A DNA stretch of 64,000 bases from Thalassolituus sp. UBA1087 (GTDB lineage Bacteria > Pseudomonadota > Gammaproteobacteria > Pseudomonadales > Oceanobacteraceae). The stretch is taken from NCBI GenBank assembly GCA_002314145.1, contig DCCG01000045.1, positions 106,707 through 170,706 of the forward strand, given 5' to 3'. The notes under the pieces were generated by a model. That model did no database searches. It had not been told where the DNA came from and saw only the letters and a program-made list of their open reading frames with translations. This document shows positions 8,509 to 17,853 of this stretch, one piece after another. The first letter of the stretch is position 1, and each line of letters starts with the position of its first letter. The position numbers and the translations under genes were made by a program.

Positions 8509-9626
8509 AAATCGCTATTTCCCTGCGCCGGTACGGCATAAGTTTGCAGCAGGCGCTGCGCCTGTTCCGGACTCAGAAACTCAGTCCGGCGTCTGAGTTC
8601 CGCTGCCGCACTGGCCAATTCCGGCGCATCACAGGCTTCGCCGCGGGCTAAACTGGCGGCGGCCTGGTGTACCGGCAGCACTTCTGTTAATTGCAGCAGC
8701 TGTTGATCAATGGCCGCCGCCATCGCTTCTGCCGAGGCAATATCATCGCCACTCAGAGGTTCGCCAAAATCCACAAACACACGTCCTTTAAAACCGGTCA
8801 GCCCCTGCAGAATACTGCGGGTATCTTCATCGCCGGATTTTTCATAACGGCCGGATTCACTGCGGATCACCAGCTCGCGGGCTTTTTCAGCGTCGCAGGG
8901 GTCCCACTCATATTGAATGGACACAGGCACCGGGCGCATGGCCGCCATGGTATCGGCAAAGTTTTCATCACGTTGACGGCCGTTAAGCGCCAGCATTTTC
9001 AGAACGGCTTTGTCCGTCTTATCGATGCCGTCCTTTGCCCGCCCTTCCCGCTGTGCGATCCATACCGATTGTCCGGCTTCCAGCGATTCCCGGATATAAC
9101 CGGACAGTCGCTGTAACTCGCGTAATTTTTCGCGCTTATTGGCCAGCGAACGCTTGACGATAAAACTCTTATTCAGCCGCATGATGTCGGCGATATCCGG
9201 GTTACGCAGCAGATTATCGCCGATGGCAATGCGGCTGGTCGGCCAGCCTTTCTGATGCAGGCTGTAATTGATCAGGGTCGGGTCCATGGCAATATCACGG
9301 TGATTGGAAATCAACAGATACGCATGATCTTTATTGAGTTTTTCCAGCCCGCGTACAACCACGTTATCGGTGGAATGCGTCATTAAGGTTTCAACCCAGC
9401 GGGCAACCATGTTCTGGAAATCTTCCACATGCTCAACGCGACCGATATGGCGGCGCAGGCGATGGCTGATCAAAGGGCGCAACAGAGCCATCAGCCAGCG
9501 TGGCATCGACGGATAACGGTAATGAATCAGCGCATTAATCAGTTGCGCAGAACCGGCCAGCCGGCTGAGCACGGGTCTGACTTCCTGATCGTTATAGGGG
9601 CGTATATCGGCGTAAGGGTCCTGCAT
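8505..9626 (-). CDS. Glycerolipid acyltransferase family protein
   Basis: The 373-residue protein belongs to the PlsC/PlsB acyltransferase superfamily. The likely catalytic block is SNHRDIAMDP, where the His and the second Asp are separated by five residues, not the usual four. Later blocks include SFIVKRS and the acceptor-binding-like IAQREGRAKDG. A similar family occurs in other marine gammaproteobacteria, annotated as 1-acyl-glycerol-3-phosphate acyltransferase. It is the first gene of a two-gene unit with the acidic lipoprotein (ATGA overlap). Membership is likely; substrate and the altered HX5D spacing deserve caution. Confidence 0.78.
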   Translation of the reverse strand: MQDPYADIRPYNDQEVRPVLSRLAGSAQLINALIHYRYPSMPRWLMALLRPLISHRLRRHIGRVEHVEDFQNMVARWVETLMTHSTDNVVVRGLEKLNKDHAYLLISNHRDIAMDPTLINYSLHQKGWPTSRIAIGDNLLRNPDIADIMRLNKSFIVKRSLANKREKLRELQRLSGYIRESLEAGQSVWIAQREGRAKDGIDKTDKAVLKMLALNGRQRDENFADTMAAMRPVPVSIQYEWDPCDAEKARELVIRSESGRYEKSGDEDTRSILQGLTGFKGRVFVDFGEPLSGDDIASAEAMAAAIDQQLLQLTEVLPVHQAAASLARGEACDAPELASAAAELRRRTEFLSPEQAQRLLQTYAVPAQGNSDL

Positions 9627-9748
9627 GAAGTCTCTCTGTCGCTATGGGTAATACCTGTATTGACTGTTCACTACAGCATTCCTTATCTGTAAGCGCCGCA
9701 TAGTATATCCTAGGGACGGCAACAGAATAATACGCAGAGGTCTGATTA

Positions 9749-10153
9749 ATGATTACAGAGTGGGTACCGGCAAACGCAGACAGCGAAGCGATCGACAGCG
9801 CAGTATTGCTGCAATTCGCAGCCCTTGCTGAGCTGGTAAAAGACGATACCGAAGCGGCGAAAAGCCAGATTGGTGAGTCACAGCTGCAACAGGCTCAGGG
9901 CTGGATCAGGCTGCCGGAAAGTCACTGGCAGGAGGCCATTAAAAGCTTACCGGAAAAGGACCTTTTCCCCCTTGCACGCTTCTTTACCCTGGCCGAAATG
10001 CAGTTTCCGGGCTGGGAATGCGGTGCATCCAATCCGGCTATCTGGTTGTTCCGTTACATGAAGGCGCATGATCTGCTGCCGGAAAAAGCCGAAATCCGCG
10101 CCCTGAAGGCCATGACGGATAACCGTTTTATTCCTTATGGCAGTGTGCTCTGA
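9749..10153 (+). CDS. Conserved-looking small hypothetical protein
   Basis: This 134-residue, acidic, mostly helical soluble protein has no signal peptide or membrane segment. It contains a central aromatic stretch FTLAEMQFPGWECGASNPAIWLF that looks conserved, and ends with FIPYGSVL. AGAGGTC lies upstream of the ATG at 9749. I do not recognise a family or function. It is divergent from the acyltransferase and converges on the HTH regulator gene. Confidence 0.62.
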   Translation: MITEWVPANADSEAIDSAVLLQFAALAELVKDDTEAAKSQIGESQLQQAQGWIRLPESHWQEAIKSLPEKDLFPLARFFTLAEMQFPGWECGASNPAIWLFRYMKAHDLLPEKAEIRALKAMTDNRFIPYGSVL

Positions 10154-10186
10154 AGCCAGAGACTAAGAACGACGGTGGCGGGCTGC

Positions 10187-10726
10187 TCAGGCAGCCGCGT
10201 CACCACTGAGAATATCGGAGAGTGCCGTCTGATCTGACGGCCAGTGATAGGCATACCAGCCTTCTGGTGCATCATGCGTCTGACTGCTGCAACTCAGCAT
10301 CAGAGTCAGCGTCTCACGGTCACAATCGCGTAACAGACGCGTCACCGACGCCGCCTGAGGATAAGCGGACACCGCCACGGCCCCCGGCTGATGCTGAGCC
10401 AGCAGATAACCGAACTGAATCGGATCTGTGGTAATCAGGGGTTCCCAGCCTGCGCGGCGGACAAAAGAGGCGATGTCGCCTGTCGGGTCGTTTTCCTGCG
10501 CCAGTAATACTAACGTTCGCCCACCCAGCGCCAGATCTTCCGGTACAGGCATATTATTGTCCTGCAGAAAGCTGATGAAGCTGTTCACGGGAATACGGTT
10601 GTCACCGCGCCCCGGCAGCTTGTAGGCATCCAGATGGCCGCGCTCAATCCAGCGGATTACTGTGCGGAAATTCACGCCACAGTATTTAGCGACCTCACCC
10701 GTGGTTAAAGCTTGTTTATCCCTCAC
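10187..10726 (-). CDS. Helix-turn-helix regulator with a pseudo-receiver C-terminus
   Basis: Residues 5-60 form an excisionase/MerR-like winged helix-turn-helix (LTTGEVAKYCGVNFRTVIRWIERGHLDAYKLPGRGDNRI). The rest (about 70-175) has the alternating beta/alpha pattern of a receiver domain (RTLVLLAQENDPTGDIASFVRRAGWEPLI). No clear phospho-acceptor aspartate/lysine set is seen, so it is probably a pseudo-receiver. The start is GTG at 10726. The gene is divergent from the large receiver protein at 10895, with about 170 bases between, so it may regulate that neighbour. This is a DNA-binding protein with unknown targets. Confidence 0.75.
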   Translation of the reverse strand: MRDKQALTTGEVAKYCGVNFRTVIRWIERGHLDAYKLPGRGDNRIPVNSFISFLQDNNMPVPEDLALGGRTLVLLAQENDPTGDIASFVRRAGWEPLITTDPIQFGYLLAQHQPGAVAVSAYPQAASVTRLLRDCDRETLTLMLSCSSQTHDAPEGWYAYHWPSDQTALSDILSGDAAA

Positions 10727-10894
10727 AGCATGATCTCAAATTGGCTACTACACTGACTCCAGTATAGATAGCCTTTCGTCTTTGCAAGGAGAAATCCGAA
10801 AAAATCCGCAAAGACCAGCAGGCGGAATGGCTTATCGCCAGCCATGGCGGATGCTAGAGTTCACTGCACAGGATTATTCTCAGGGAGACGCAGA

Positions 10895-12751
10895 ATGCAG
10901 CACAATATTTTACTGGTTGATGATGAAGCCGGGATTATCCATGCCATTCGCCGCATGCTGCGTGCTGAACCCCTGAGTATTCATGAAGCCAGCAACGGCG
11001 ATGAAGCCCTGGCGATTCTCGCCCGTCATGATATTCACCTGATGGTCACGGATTACAAGATGCCGGGCATGGACGGCCTCTCGCTGTGCCGTGAAACCCG
11101 GCGCGTGTCGCCGACCACTTACCGCCTGCTGTTATCCGGCCAGGTGGATTACAGTGAACTGCGCCGGGCCTGGGCCGACGGCGATGTACACCGCTTTGTG
11201 GCCAAACCATGGGACAATCTGCTGCTGACCATGGACATCAAAGAAGGGCTCAAACAGCATGCCCTGCTCGACCGTATGCACCAGCTGGGCCAGCAACTGC
11301 AGACTCAGCAGCCCACACTCCTGACTGACAGTAACTGGATTGTACGGCTGGCCAATGCCCCGATGTGCCGGGCGTTACAATGCAACGAAGAAGACCTGCT
11401 GGGCGTCAATCTTTTCGCCCAGGCACTGTCGGCCATGCCGGTCACGCTGGAGACTGAAGTGACACGCCAGGTTGAAGAAGGTAAAACCTGGCTGGGCCAT
11501 TTTAACCTGACCGGCCCCAGCCAGCAGAAACACCAGGCCTGGATGGCCATCGCCCCGCTGGGTGAGCAATACCGGCTGTGCTCGTGCAACTGGGTCTCAG
11601 AAGACCTGAATCCCGACCGCGACATTAACGATGAACTCAAACGCTACTCCGGCGAACATCATCTGCAGCGCCTGCAACAGGCCGCCGATCTGGCCAGCCG
11701 CCAGCCTCAGCTGATGGTGGTGTCTCTGCCAGGCGACCCCATCAGCATGGATCTTTCCGCCATGTGCTATGAACGGCTGCAGGCCGCCACCGACGACCTG
11801 TATGAAATTTATTCGCCCCAACCCAACACCTTTCTGATCCTCCTGCCGGCCGCCGTGCCCCATACCCAGACGGAAAGTCTGCAGGAAAATATTCTGCAGG
11901 ATTTCAATCAGGCCATGAATTATCAGGGTCAGAATCTGATGCTGGCCCCTGAGATCAGCATTGAAGAGAAACCCGCGGATATCACCGACTGGAGTGAATG
12001 GCTGCGCATGCGCCTTGGCCTGCAGAGCATGGTGAAACCGGCAGAATCCGAACCGGACACGCCGGATAACCCACAAAGCGGCCGCAAATCCCACAGCCAG
12101 CACAATGCATTACCTGTGTTTAACCAGCTTGGTGAGCTGGTCGCGCTGCAGGTGCCGGCAGAGCATCTGGCCGGCAGCAGCGACTGGCCAGCCTGGATTG
12201 CCGATATGACGGTGATCTGGCGCCAGCATTTCAACAACCGCGAGCTGCAGTTCATCATCACCGCCGCCGAACACCCGGACGAAGGTATCCGCCAGTTTGC
12301 CACCGCCCTCAACACTGCCAACCCGGGCGCTGCAGAGGCCGGTAACGGGCTGACGGTTATTCTGGGCGAAGACTGCGTACTCAGCCAGGCCGAAGAAGAC
12401 CTGAGCTGGCGCGACGAACTGCGCACCCTCGGATGCCGGATTTTCATCGCCAACTTCGGCCGCAGCTTTGTCAATTCCCGGCAGTTACTGGGCCTGCCGA
12501 TCCAGGGCGTCAGCCTGGCTCCTGAATTTCTGACCCATATGCGCAACAGCAAGTCGCTGCCCCAGAGCCGGCGCCTGCTGCAGCGTATGCATGATCACAA
12601 GCTGGTGATATATGCCCCGAACATGGACAACACCGAATCGCTGGCGTCTGCCCATCAGAGCAATGTTAACTGGCTGTCCGGCAACCTGCTGTCAGCGGTG
12701 GTCAGCAGTGATCAGCTGGCCTGGTTCTCATCAGACGGAGAAATCGGCTGA
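10895..12751 (+). CDS. REC-PAS protein with degenerate GGDEF- and EAL-like regions
   Basis: The 618-residue protein starts with an intact receiver domain: D9/D10, phospho-acceptor D53 in VTDYKMPG, lysine in VAKPWDN. A PAS-like segment follows (about 150-250). The next region is diverged and suggests a GGDEF fold without its motif. The last about 220 residues resemble an EAL domain that has lost the catalytic residues: the usual DDFG is replaced in CRIFIANFGRSFVNSRQLLGLPI, and no EAL motif is visible. It is therefore probably a phosphorylation-controlled binding protein, not a cyclase or phosphodiesterase. GGGAG precedes the ATG at 10895. Confidence 0.75.
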   Translation: MQHNILLVDDEAGIIHAIRRMLRAEPLSIHEASNGDEALAILARHDIHLMVTDYKMPGMDGLSLCRETRRVSPTTYRLLLSGQVDYSELRRAWADGDVHRFVAKPWDNLLLTMDIKEGLKQHALLDRMHQLGQQLQTQQPTLLTDSNWIVRLANAPMCRALQCNEEDLLGVNLFAQALSAMPVTLETEVTRQVEEGKTWLGHFNLTGPSQQKHQAWMAIAPLGEQYRLCSCNWVSEDLNPDRDINDELKRYSGEHHLQRLQQAADLASRQPQLMVVSLPGDPISMDLSAMCYERLQAATDDLYEIYSPQPNTFLILLPAAVPHTQTESLQENILQDFNQAMNYQGQNLMLAPEISIEEKPADITDWSEWLRMRLGLQSMVKPAESEPDTPDNPQSGRKSHSQHNALPVFNQLGELVALQVPAEHLAGSSDWPAWIADMTVIWRQHFNNRELQFIITAAEHPDEGIRQFATALNTANPGAAEAGNGLTVILGEDCVLSQAEEDLSWRDELRTLGCRIFIANFGRSFVNSRQLLGLPIQGVSLAPEFLTHMRNSKSLPQSRRLLQRMHDHKLVIYAPNMDNTESLASAHQSNVNWLSGNLLSAVVSSDQLAWFSSDGEIG

Positions 12752-12823
12752 GAGAACCGACAGATCACTCAGCAAAGGCACAGGAATCCTGTATGATAGG
12801 CGCCTTCAAACAGGAGCCCGACC

Positions 12824-13084
12824 GTGAATAAAGACCAAGCTTACCACCAGATAGCGCTCGCCTGTCTGAAAGCACTGAAAGACCCCAAGGCGGCCAGCGC
12901 AGAAGACCCGGTGAAAAATCTGTACGCCGTGATTGATGAAGCGTTTGAGCAGCAGTTCGCGCTGTTACTGGCGGAACTGGAAGACTGTAAACAGCGTCTC
13001 AGTGCGATTGACCAACTGAACCCGGAACGCCATACCCTGGCTGATGCCCAGGCGATCTCCGGTTCTCAGGGCACCGCTCATTAA
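12824..13084 (+). CDS. Small hypothetical cytoplasmic protein
   Basis: An 86-residue helical acidic protein starting at GTG (12824), with an AGGAG element upstream. Residues 30-65 (YAVIDEAFEQQFALLLAELEDCKQRL) could form a coiled coil. It lies 24 bases before the pitrilysin-like peptidase gene and is probably co-transcribed with it. I do not recognise a family. Confidence 0.6.
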   Translation: MNKDQAYHQIALACLKALKDPKAASAEDPVKNLYAVIDEAFEQQFALLLAELEDCKQRLSAIDQLNPERHTLADAQAISGSQGTAH

Positions 13085-13108
13085 CCCATACCAGCTGCAG
13101 GAGAAGGC

Positions 13109-15916
13109 ATGTTCTCGCCCCGTTACTGGACCTTTTTTATCATCGTTCTGGCCGCTATTGCATACTCTATGATCCGATATTCAAACCAGCCGGAACTGAC
13201 CGTCAGCCCGGCCGACACCTTCAATTACCGCACCGTCACTCTCGACAACGGCCTGCAGGTCATGCTGGTCAACACGCCGGACTCACAGAAAGCGGCTGCC
13301 GCTGTGACTGTTGATGTCGGCAGCGGTGATGATCCTGCAGACCGCGAAGGACTGGCGCATTTCCTCGAGCATATGCTGTTCCTCGGTACCGAGCCTTACC
13401 CGGAACCGGGGGAATATCAGGCCTATATCAGCCGCCACGGCGGCAGCCACAATGCCTTCACAGCGCACAGCCAGACCACCTATTTCTTTGAAATCGACAA
13501 TAAGGCTCTGGAAGGCGCACTGGATCGCTTTGCCCCTTTCTTTATTTCGCCGACATTCGATGCCGCTTATGTTGAGCGGGAAAAAAATGCCGTCCACGCT
13601 GAATACAGCTCCAAGCTGCGGGACGATTTCCGCCGTATATATTCCGCCGAAAAAATGGCTATGAATCCTCAGCATCCTTTCTCTCAGTTTGCCACCGGCA
13701 ATCTGGATACCCTGTCGGACCGCGAAGGGGATAAAGTACGGGATGATCTGCTGGAGTTTTACAAAAAACACTACTCGGCTGAGCGCATGACTGCGGTGGT
13801 TGCCGGTAACTATTCGCTGGACCAGCTGGAAACCTGGGCGCGGGGCCACTTTGCCGATGTGCCGGTGCACCATACAGAGCCCCGGTCAGAGCGTCCGCCG
13901 CTGTTTAAACCGGGCCAGCTGCCGCTGGATATGAATATCGAACCGGTAAAAGAAATCCGCCGCCTGCAGTTTACCTTTGCCATGCCGGAGACCCGTTCGG
14001 TTTACCAATATAAACCGGTACAGGTGATCTCCAGTCTGATTGGCCATGAAGGCGAAGGCAGTCTGCTGGCGTTTCTGAAAGAAAAAGGCTGGGCAGAAGG
14101 GCTCAGCGCCGGCCGCTCCATGGGAACTGAATTTGAAACCACGCTGGTCGTTCAGATCCGCCTGACCAAACTCGGCCTGCTGCATGTCGATAATATTACC
14201 CAGGCGCTGATGCACTACATTGATCTGATTAAATCAGCCCCGATTCCGGATTATATATTTACCGAGCAACAGCAACTCAGTGAACTCTCCTTCCGTTTTC
14301 AGGAGCATGGGCGCCTGTCAGATTATGTCGTCCGTCTGAGCAGCAATATGCAGGTCTACCCGGAGACGGATGTTATTTATGGTGATTACCACTGGCTGCC
14401 GGCCCCCGACAAAGTCATGCAGCCGTACCTGGAAGCGCTGGGCGCCGACCATATGCTGCGCACACTGATTGCACCCGGCGTTGCCACCGATACCACAGAT
14501 CCATGGTATGGCACGCCGATACGCATCCGCCCGTCCGGTTACGATGCCACTGTCGATACCAGTGATCTGGATGAACTGCATTTACCCGAGGCCAATCCGT
14601 TTATTCCGACCGATTTTGAACTGCATGCCAGTGCACCGCAGGACACACCGGAGCGCATTATTGATGAGCCAGGCCGCCGTCTGTGGTACTACCCGGAACA
14701 TCAGTTTGAACAGCCGAAATCCCGGGTGGTGATTCAGCTACAGAAAGCCAGTGTTCAGAACAGCAGCCGCCAGCGGGTTCTTGCACAGCTCTATACCCGT
14801 TCCGTCAGAGAAGCCCTGAACACCTACAGTTATCCGGCGGCGATGGCCGGTCTGGATTACAGTCTGAGCGCCACCGGCCGTGGACTGCAACTGATCCTGG
14901 GCGGCTACCAGCACAAAATGCCGGAACTGCTGGAGCGCATTCTGAGTGAAATGGACAACATTAATCTCAGCGAAGACAGCTTTGAACGTTACAAGGCCTC
15001 GCTGCAACGCAGCCTGGCCAACCAGCTGAAAAACAAACCTTATGAGCGTGAACTGGATGTTCTGAAACTCTGGCTGCACGAACCCTCGTTTGACCCGTCC
15101 GAACTGCTGGCAGCTCTGGACGATGTCAGCCGCGCGGATGTACTGACATTCGCCGCCAGCGTACAGGATGATCTGGCAACGCAGATGTACGTGCATGGCA
15201 CCATGAGCAAAGAGAAAGCCACTGAGATGGCTGATATCGTCGACCGGCATTTTCCCGCCAGCGCCGATTTTCTGCAGCGTTCAGCCATTGTTAAGCTGCC
15301 ACAGGGTCAGCATCAGCAGAACCTGACGCTGGATCACCAGGACAGTGCCAATGTTCTGTACATTCAGGGTCAGGACACCAGTGATGCCAACCGGGCGCGC
15401 TATTCACTGCTCGGGCAGATTCTCAGCTCCCCTTATTACCAGCGCATCCGTACAGAACTGCAGATGGGTTACGTCGTGTTCGCCACGCCATACCCGCAGC
15501 GCGACGTACCGGCACTGGCCTTTATTGTTCAGTCTCCGTCGTCCGCTCCACAGGAGATCCTGGATCAGACGCTGTCTTTCTTCGCCGGTTATGAACAGAC
15601 GCTGGCCGATATGAGCGATGAAGAATTTGCCTCGTACCGTCAGGGGCTGATTACCCTGCTGCTGGAAAAACCAAAAAACATGAACGAAAAAGCAGGCCGC
15701 TTCTGGCGCGATATTGAGAGTGAACGCTGGACCTTCGATACCACCACGGCGATTGCCGCAGAGGTTGAAAAACTCACAAAAGAAGACGTTCTGGCGTTAT
15801 TCCGTGAGGCCATTATCGAAAAACAAAAACCCTGGCTGCTGATCACTCAGGGTGGCCCTGTCGATGGCTGGCCGTCACTGGACGAGGTTGAGCGGGAAGC
15901 CCGGCCAAGGTTCTGA
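13109..15916 (+). CDS. Pitrilysin/insulinase-type zinc peptidase (M16), membrane-anchored
   Basis: A 935-residue M16A peptidase, close to the usual length for a single-chain pitrilysin. The inverted zinc motif HFLEH (residues 84-88) is followed exactly 76 residues later by Glu165 (in AVHAEYSSK), matching HxxEH-X76-E. The N-terminus has an uncleaved-looking hydrophobic segment (about 7-21), so the enzyme is probably tethered to the inner membrane facing the periplasm, where it would degrade peptides. Four M16 subdomains are expected; the C-terminal half lacks a second zinc motif, as is normal. GGAG precedes the ATG, and a strong terminator follows the stop. Confidence 0.93.
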   Translation: MFSPRYWTFFIIVLAAIAYSMIRYSNQPELTVSPADTFNYRTVTLDNGLQVMLVNTPDSQKAAAAVTVDVGSGDDPADREGLAHFLEHMLFLGTEPYPEPGEYQAYISRHGGSHNAFTAHSQTTYFFEIDNKALEGALDRFAPFFISPTFDAAYVEREKNAVHAEYSSKLRDDFRRIYSAEKMAMNPQHPFSQFATGNLDTLSDREGDKVRDDLLEFYKKHYSAERMTAVVAGNYSLDQLETWARGHFADVPVHHTEPRSERPPLFKPGQLPLDMNIEPVKEIRRLQFTFAMPETRSVYQYKPVQVISSLIGHEGEGSLLAFLKEKGWAEGLSAGRSMGTEFETTLVVQIRLTKLGLLHVDNITQALMHYIDLIKSAPIPDYIFTEQQQLSELSFRFQEHGRLSDYVVRLSSNMQVYPETDVIYGDYHWLPAPDKVMQPYLEALGADHMLRTLIAPGVATDTTDPWYGTPIRIRPSGYDATVDTSDLDELHLPEANPFIPTDFELHASAPQDTPERIIDEPGRRLWYYPEHQFEQPKSRVVIQLQKASVQNSSRQRVLAQLYTRSVREALNTYSYPAAMAGLDYSLSATGRGLQLILGGYQHKMPELLERILSEMDNINLSEDSFERYKASLQRSLANQLKNKPYERELDVLKLWLHEPSFDPSELLAALDDVSRADVLTFAASVQDDLATQMYVHGTMSKEKATEMADIVDRHFPASADFLQRSAIVKLPQGQHQQNLTLDHQDSANVLYIQGQDTSDANRARYSLLGQILSSPYYQRIRTELQMGYVVFATPYPQRDVPALAFIVQSPSSAPQEILDQTLSFFAGYEQTLADMSDEEFASYRQGLITLLLEKPKNMNEKAGRFWRDIESERWTFDTTTAIAAEVEKLTKEDVLALFREAIIEKQKPWLLITQGGPVDGWPSLDEVEREARPRF

Positions 15917-15927
15917 TCATCATTAAC

Positions 15928-15953
15928 AACGGCCTTCACGGGCCGTTTTTTTT
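15928..15953 (+). terminator. Rho-independent terminator after the M16 peptidase
   Basis: A GC-rich hairpin with AACGGCC and GGCCGTT arms is followed by a run of Ts, 11 bases after the peptidase stop codon. Confidence 0.9.
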
Positions 15954-16049
15954 GCTCTGCCGATGGTGACATGGCGCAGATTACCATTGATGTCCCTGCA
16001 GCAAACGGCAGAATAGGACGTTACCTGCCACAAAATAATAATAAGAACT

Positions 16050-16853
16050 ATGCCACAGACTGCCTTTATTACGGGTGCCGCTTCCGGCATCGGCTTTGCT
16101 ACCGCGGAAAAACTGTACCATCAGGGCTGGATTATCGGCCTTGCGGATATTGATGAATACGCCCTCAGCGAATCCACCTCAGACTGGGATCCAGCCCGCG
16201 TATCACGCTGGCAACTGGATGTGACCGACGCTGACCGGGTAGAACAGGTCATCGGAGAATTCGCCATGCAATGGGGTGGCCAGCTGGATGTGTTGTTTAA
16301 CAGCGCCGGTATTCTCAGAATTGATCGCTTTGAAGACATTCCGGCCCGCCACCACCAACAGATAATGAACGTGAATGTTATGGGTGTTATTCACTGCTGC
16401 CAGTCAGCTTTTCCGTATCTGAAGAACAGCCCGGGGTCCACCGTCATCAATATGAGTTCGGCCTCTGCCACCTATGGTATTCCGCATATGGCCAGCTATT
16501 CAGCATCCAAATTTGCCGTCAGTGGGCTGACAGAAGCCCTGCAACTGGAGTGGGAAGACTACGACATCCGCGTCTGCGACGTGATGCCCCCCTTCGTCAG
16601 TACCCCAATGCTGAACAATCAGGAAAGCGGCGCCCCCGTGCTTGACCGACTGGGGGTTAATCTTAACGCCGGCGACGTCGCCAACAGTGTGCTGGAACAG
16701 ATTCATGATCCTAAGACTCACCGCCCGGTCAGTCTTATGTTCAGTCTGATGTGGATGCTGAATCAGATAACCCCGCGGTTTGTCAGCCGCGCCATGGTGC
16801 GCTTTCTGAACCGCAGCCCGGCAGAAGAAACCGCTCAGGATGCCGAATGGTAA
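16050..16853 (+). CDS. Short-chain dehydrogenase/reductase
   Basis: A 267-residue classical SDR. The cofactor loop TGAASGIG is at 8-15, the NSAG motif at 84-87, and the catalytic Ser plus YSASK (Tyr150, Lys154) are all present. LADID after the second strand carries the acidic residue that usually favours NAD over NADP. After residue 225 there is a hydrophobic segment (VSLMFSLMWMLNQITPRFVSRAMVRF) that may associate with the membrane or form the substrate lid. It lies upstream of the BASS transporter in the same direction. The natural alcohol substrate is unknown. Confidence 0.9.
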   Translation: MPQTAFITGAASGIGFATAEKLYHQGWIIGLADIDEYALSESTSDWDPARVSRWQLDVTDADRVEQVIGEFAMQWGGQLDVLFNSAGILRIDRFEDIPARHHQQIMNVNVMGVIHCCQSAFPYLKNSPGSTVINMSSASATYGIPHMASYSASKFAVSGLTEALQLEWEDYDIRVCDVMPPFVSTPMLNNQESGAPVLDRLGVNLNAGDVANSVLEQIHDPKTHRPVSLMFSLMWMLNQITPRFVSRAMVRFLNRSPAEETAQDAEW

Positions 16854-16923
16854 GCAACCGGTTGGCGGGCTGAGTTCCGTGCGGGCTTGAGGTAAGATAG
16901 CGGCCCATTCGCGGGGAATCAGT

Positions 16924-17853
16924 ATGCTGTCCATCAACCGATACTTTCCATTTCTGGCCATTATTATCAGTCTGGCCGCCTGGTACGATCCGCAACCTCT
17001 GCGCAGTCTGGAGGATGCGATCGTCCCCTTCCTCACCATCATTATGTTCTGTATGGGGCTGACGCTGCGCTGGCAGGACTTCCGGCGCGTGTGGAATAAA
17101 CCACAACCCATCGCGCTGGGCGTACTGCTGCAGTTTGCCATTATGCCGTTAATCGCATTTTTACTGGTGAAGATTCTGTCGCTGCCTGATGACCTGGCCA
17201 TCGGCCTGATTATTGTCGGCGCCTGTGCAGGCGGCACCGCATCCAATGTGATGACCTTTCTTGCCCGCGGCGATGTAGCGCTGTCCGTCAGCATGACACT
17301 GATGTCCACCCTGTGGGGCGTAGTGCTGACCCCCTGGCTGGTCGCTTTTTACGCATCGGCCAATGTCCAGGTCGATACCGGCGGAATGATTTTCAGCATC
17401 GGTAAAATGGTGGTATTGCCCATACTGGCCGGGCTGTTGTGTAACCACTACCTGCCTCAGATAGGCCGTAGTATTCAAAGCAAGCTGCCGGATATCGCCA
17501 GCGCTTTTATCCTCGCCATCATAGGTATTGTGGTGTCTCTGAATGCCGAAGAAATCAGTACGCTGGGCATCACCACCGCCAGCGCTGTCATTATTCATAA
17601 TCTGCTGGGGCTGGCTCTGGGTTATGGCATCGCCCGCTGGAATGGTCAGACCGAGGCTGAGGCACGCACCATTGCCATTGAAATCGGTATGCAGAACTCA
17701 GGGCTGGGCGTGGCGCTGGCCATTAAATTTTACGGCCCGGTAGCAGCACTGCCCGGTGCACTGTTCAGTGTCTGGCATAACATCAGTGGTTCTCTGCTGG
17801 CAGCTTTCTGGAAATGGCAGATTGATCAGAAAATAAAAAAGGTACGTCAGTGA
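16924..17853 (+). CDS. Bile acid:sodium symporter (BASS) family transporter
   Basis: A 309-residue inner-membrane protein with about nine or ten hydrophobic helices. The family motifs GACAGGTASNVMTFLARG (sodium-site region) and EIGMQNSGLG are clear. Bacterial members such as PanS move small organic anions or ketopantoate with sodium. The gene's stop overlaps the GTG start of the DUF1439-like gene by four bases (GTGA), so the two are co-translated. Family is firm; substrate is not. Confidence 0.9.
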   Translation: MLSINRYFPFLAIIISLAAWYDPQPLRSLEDAIVPFLTIIMFCMGLTLRWQDFRRVWNKPQPIALGVLLQFAIMPLIAFLLVKILSLPDDLAIGLIIVGACAGGTASNVMTFLARGDVALSVSMTLMSTLWGVVLTPWLVAFYASANVQVDTGGMIFSIGKMVVLPILAGLLCNHYLPQIGRSIQSKLPDIASAFILAIIGIVVSLNAEEISTLGITTASAVIIHNLLGLALGYGIARWNGQTEAEARTIAIEIGMQNSGLGVALAIKFYGPVAALPGALFSVWHNISGSLLAAFWKWQIDQKIKKVRQ

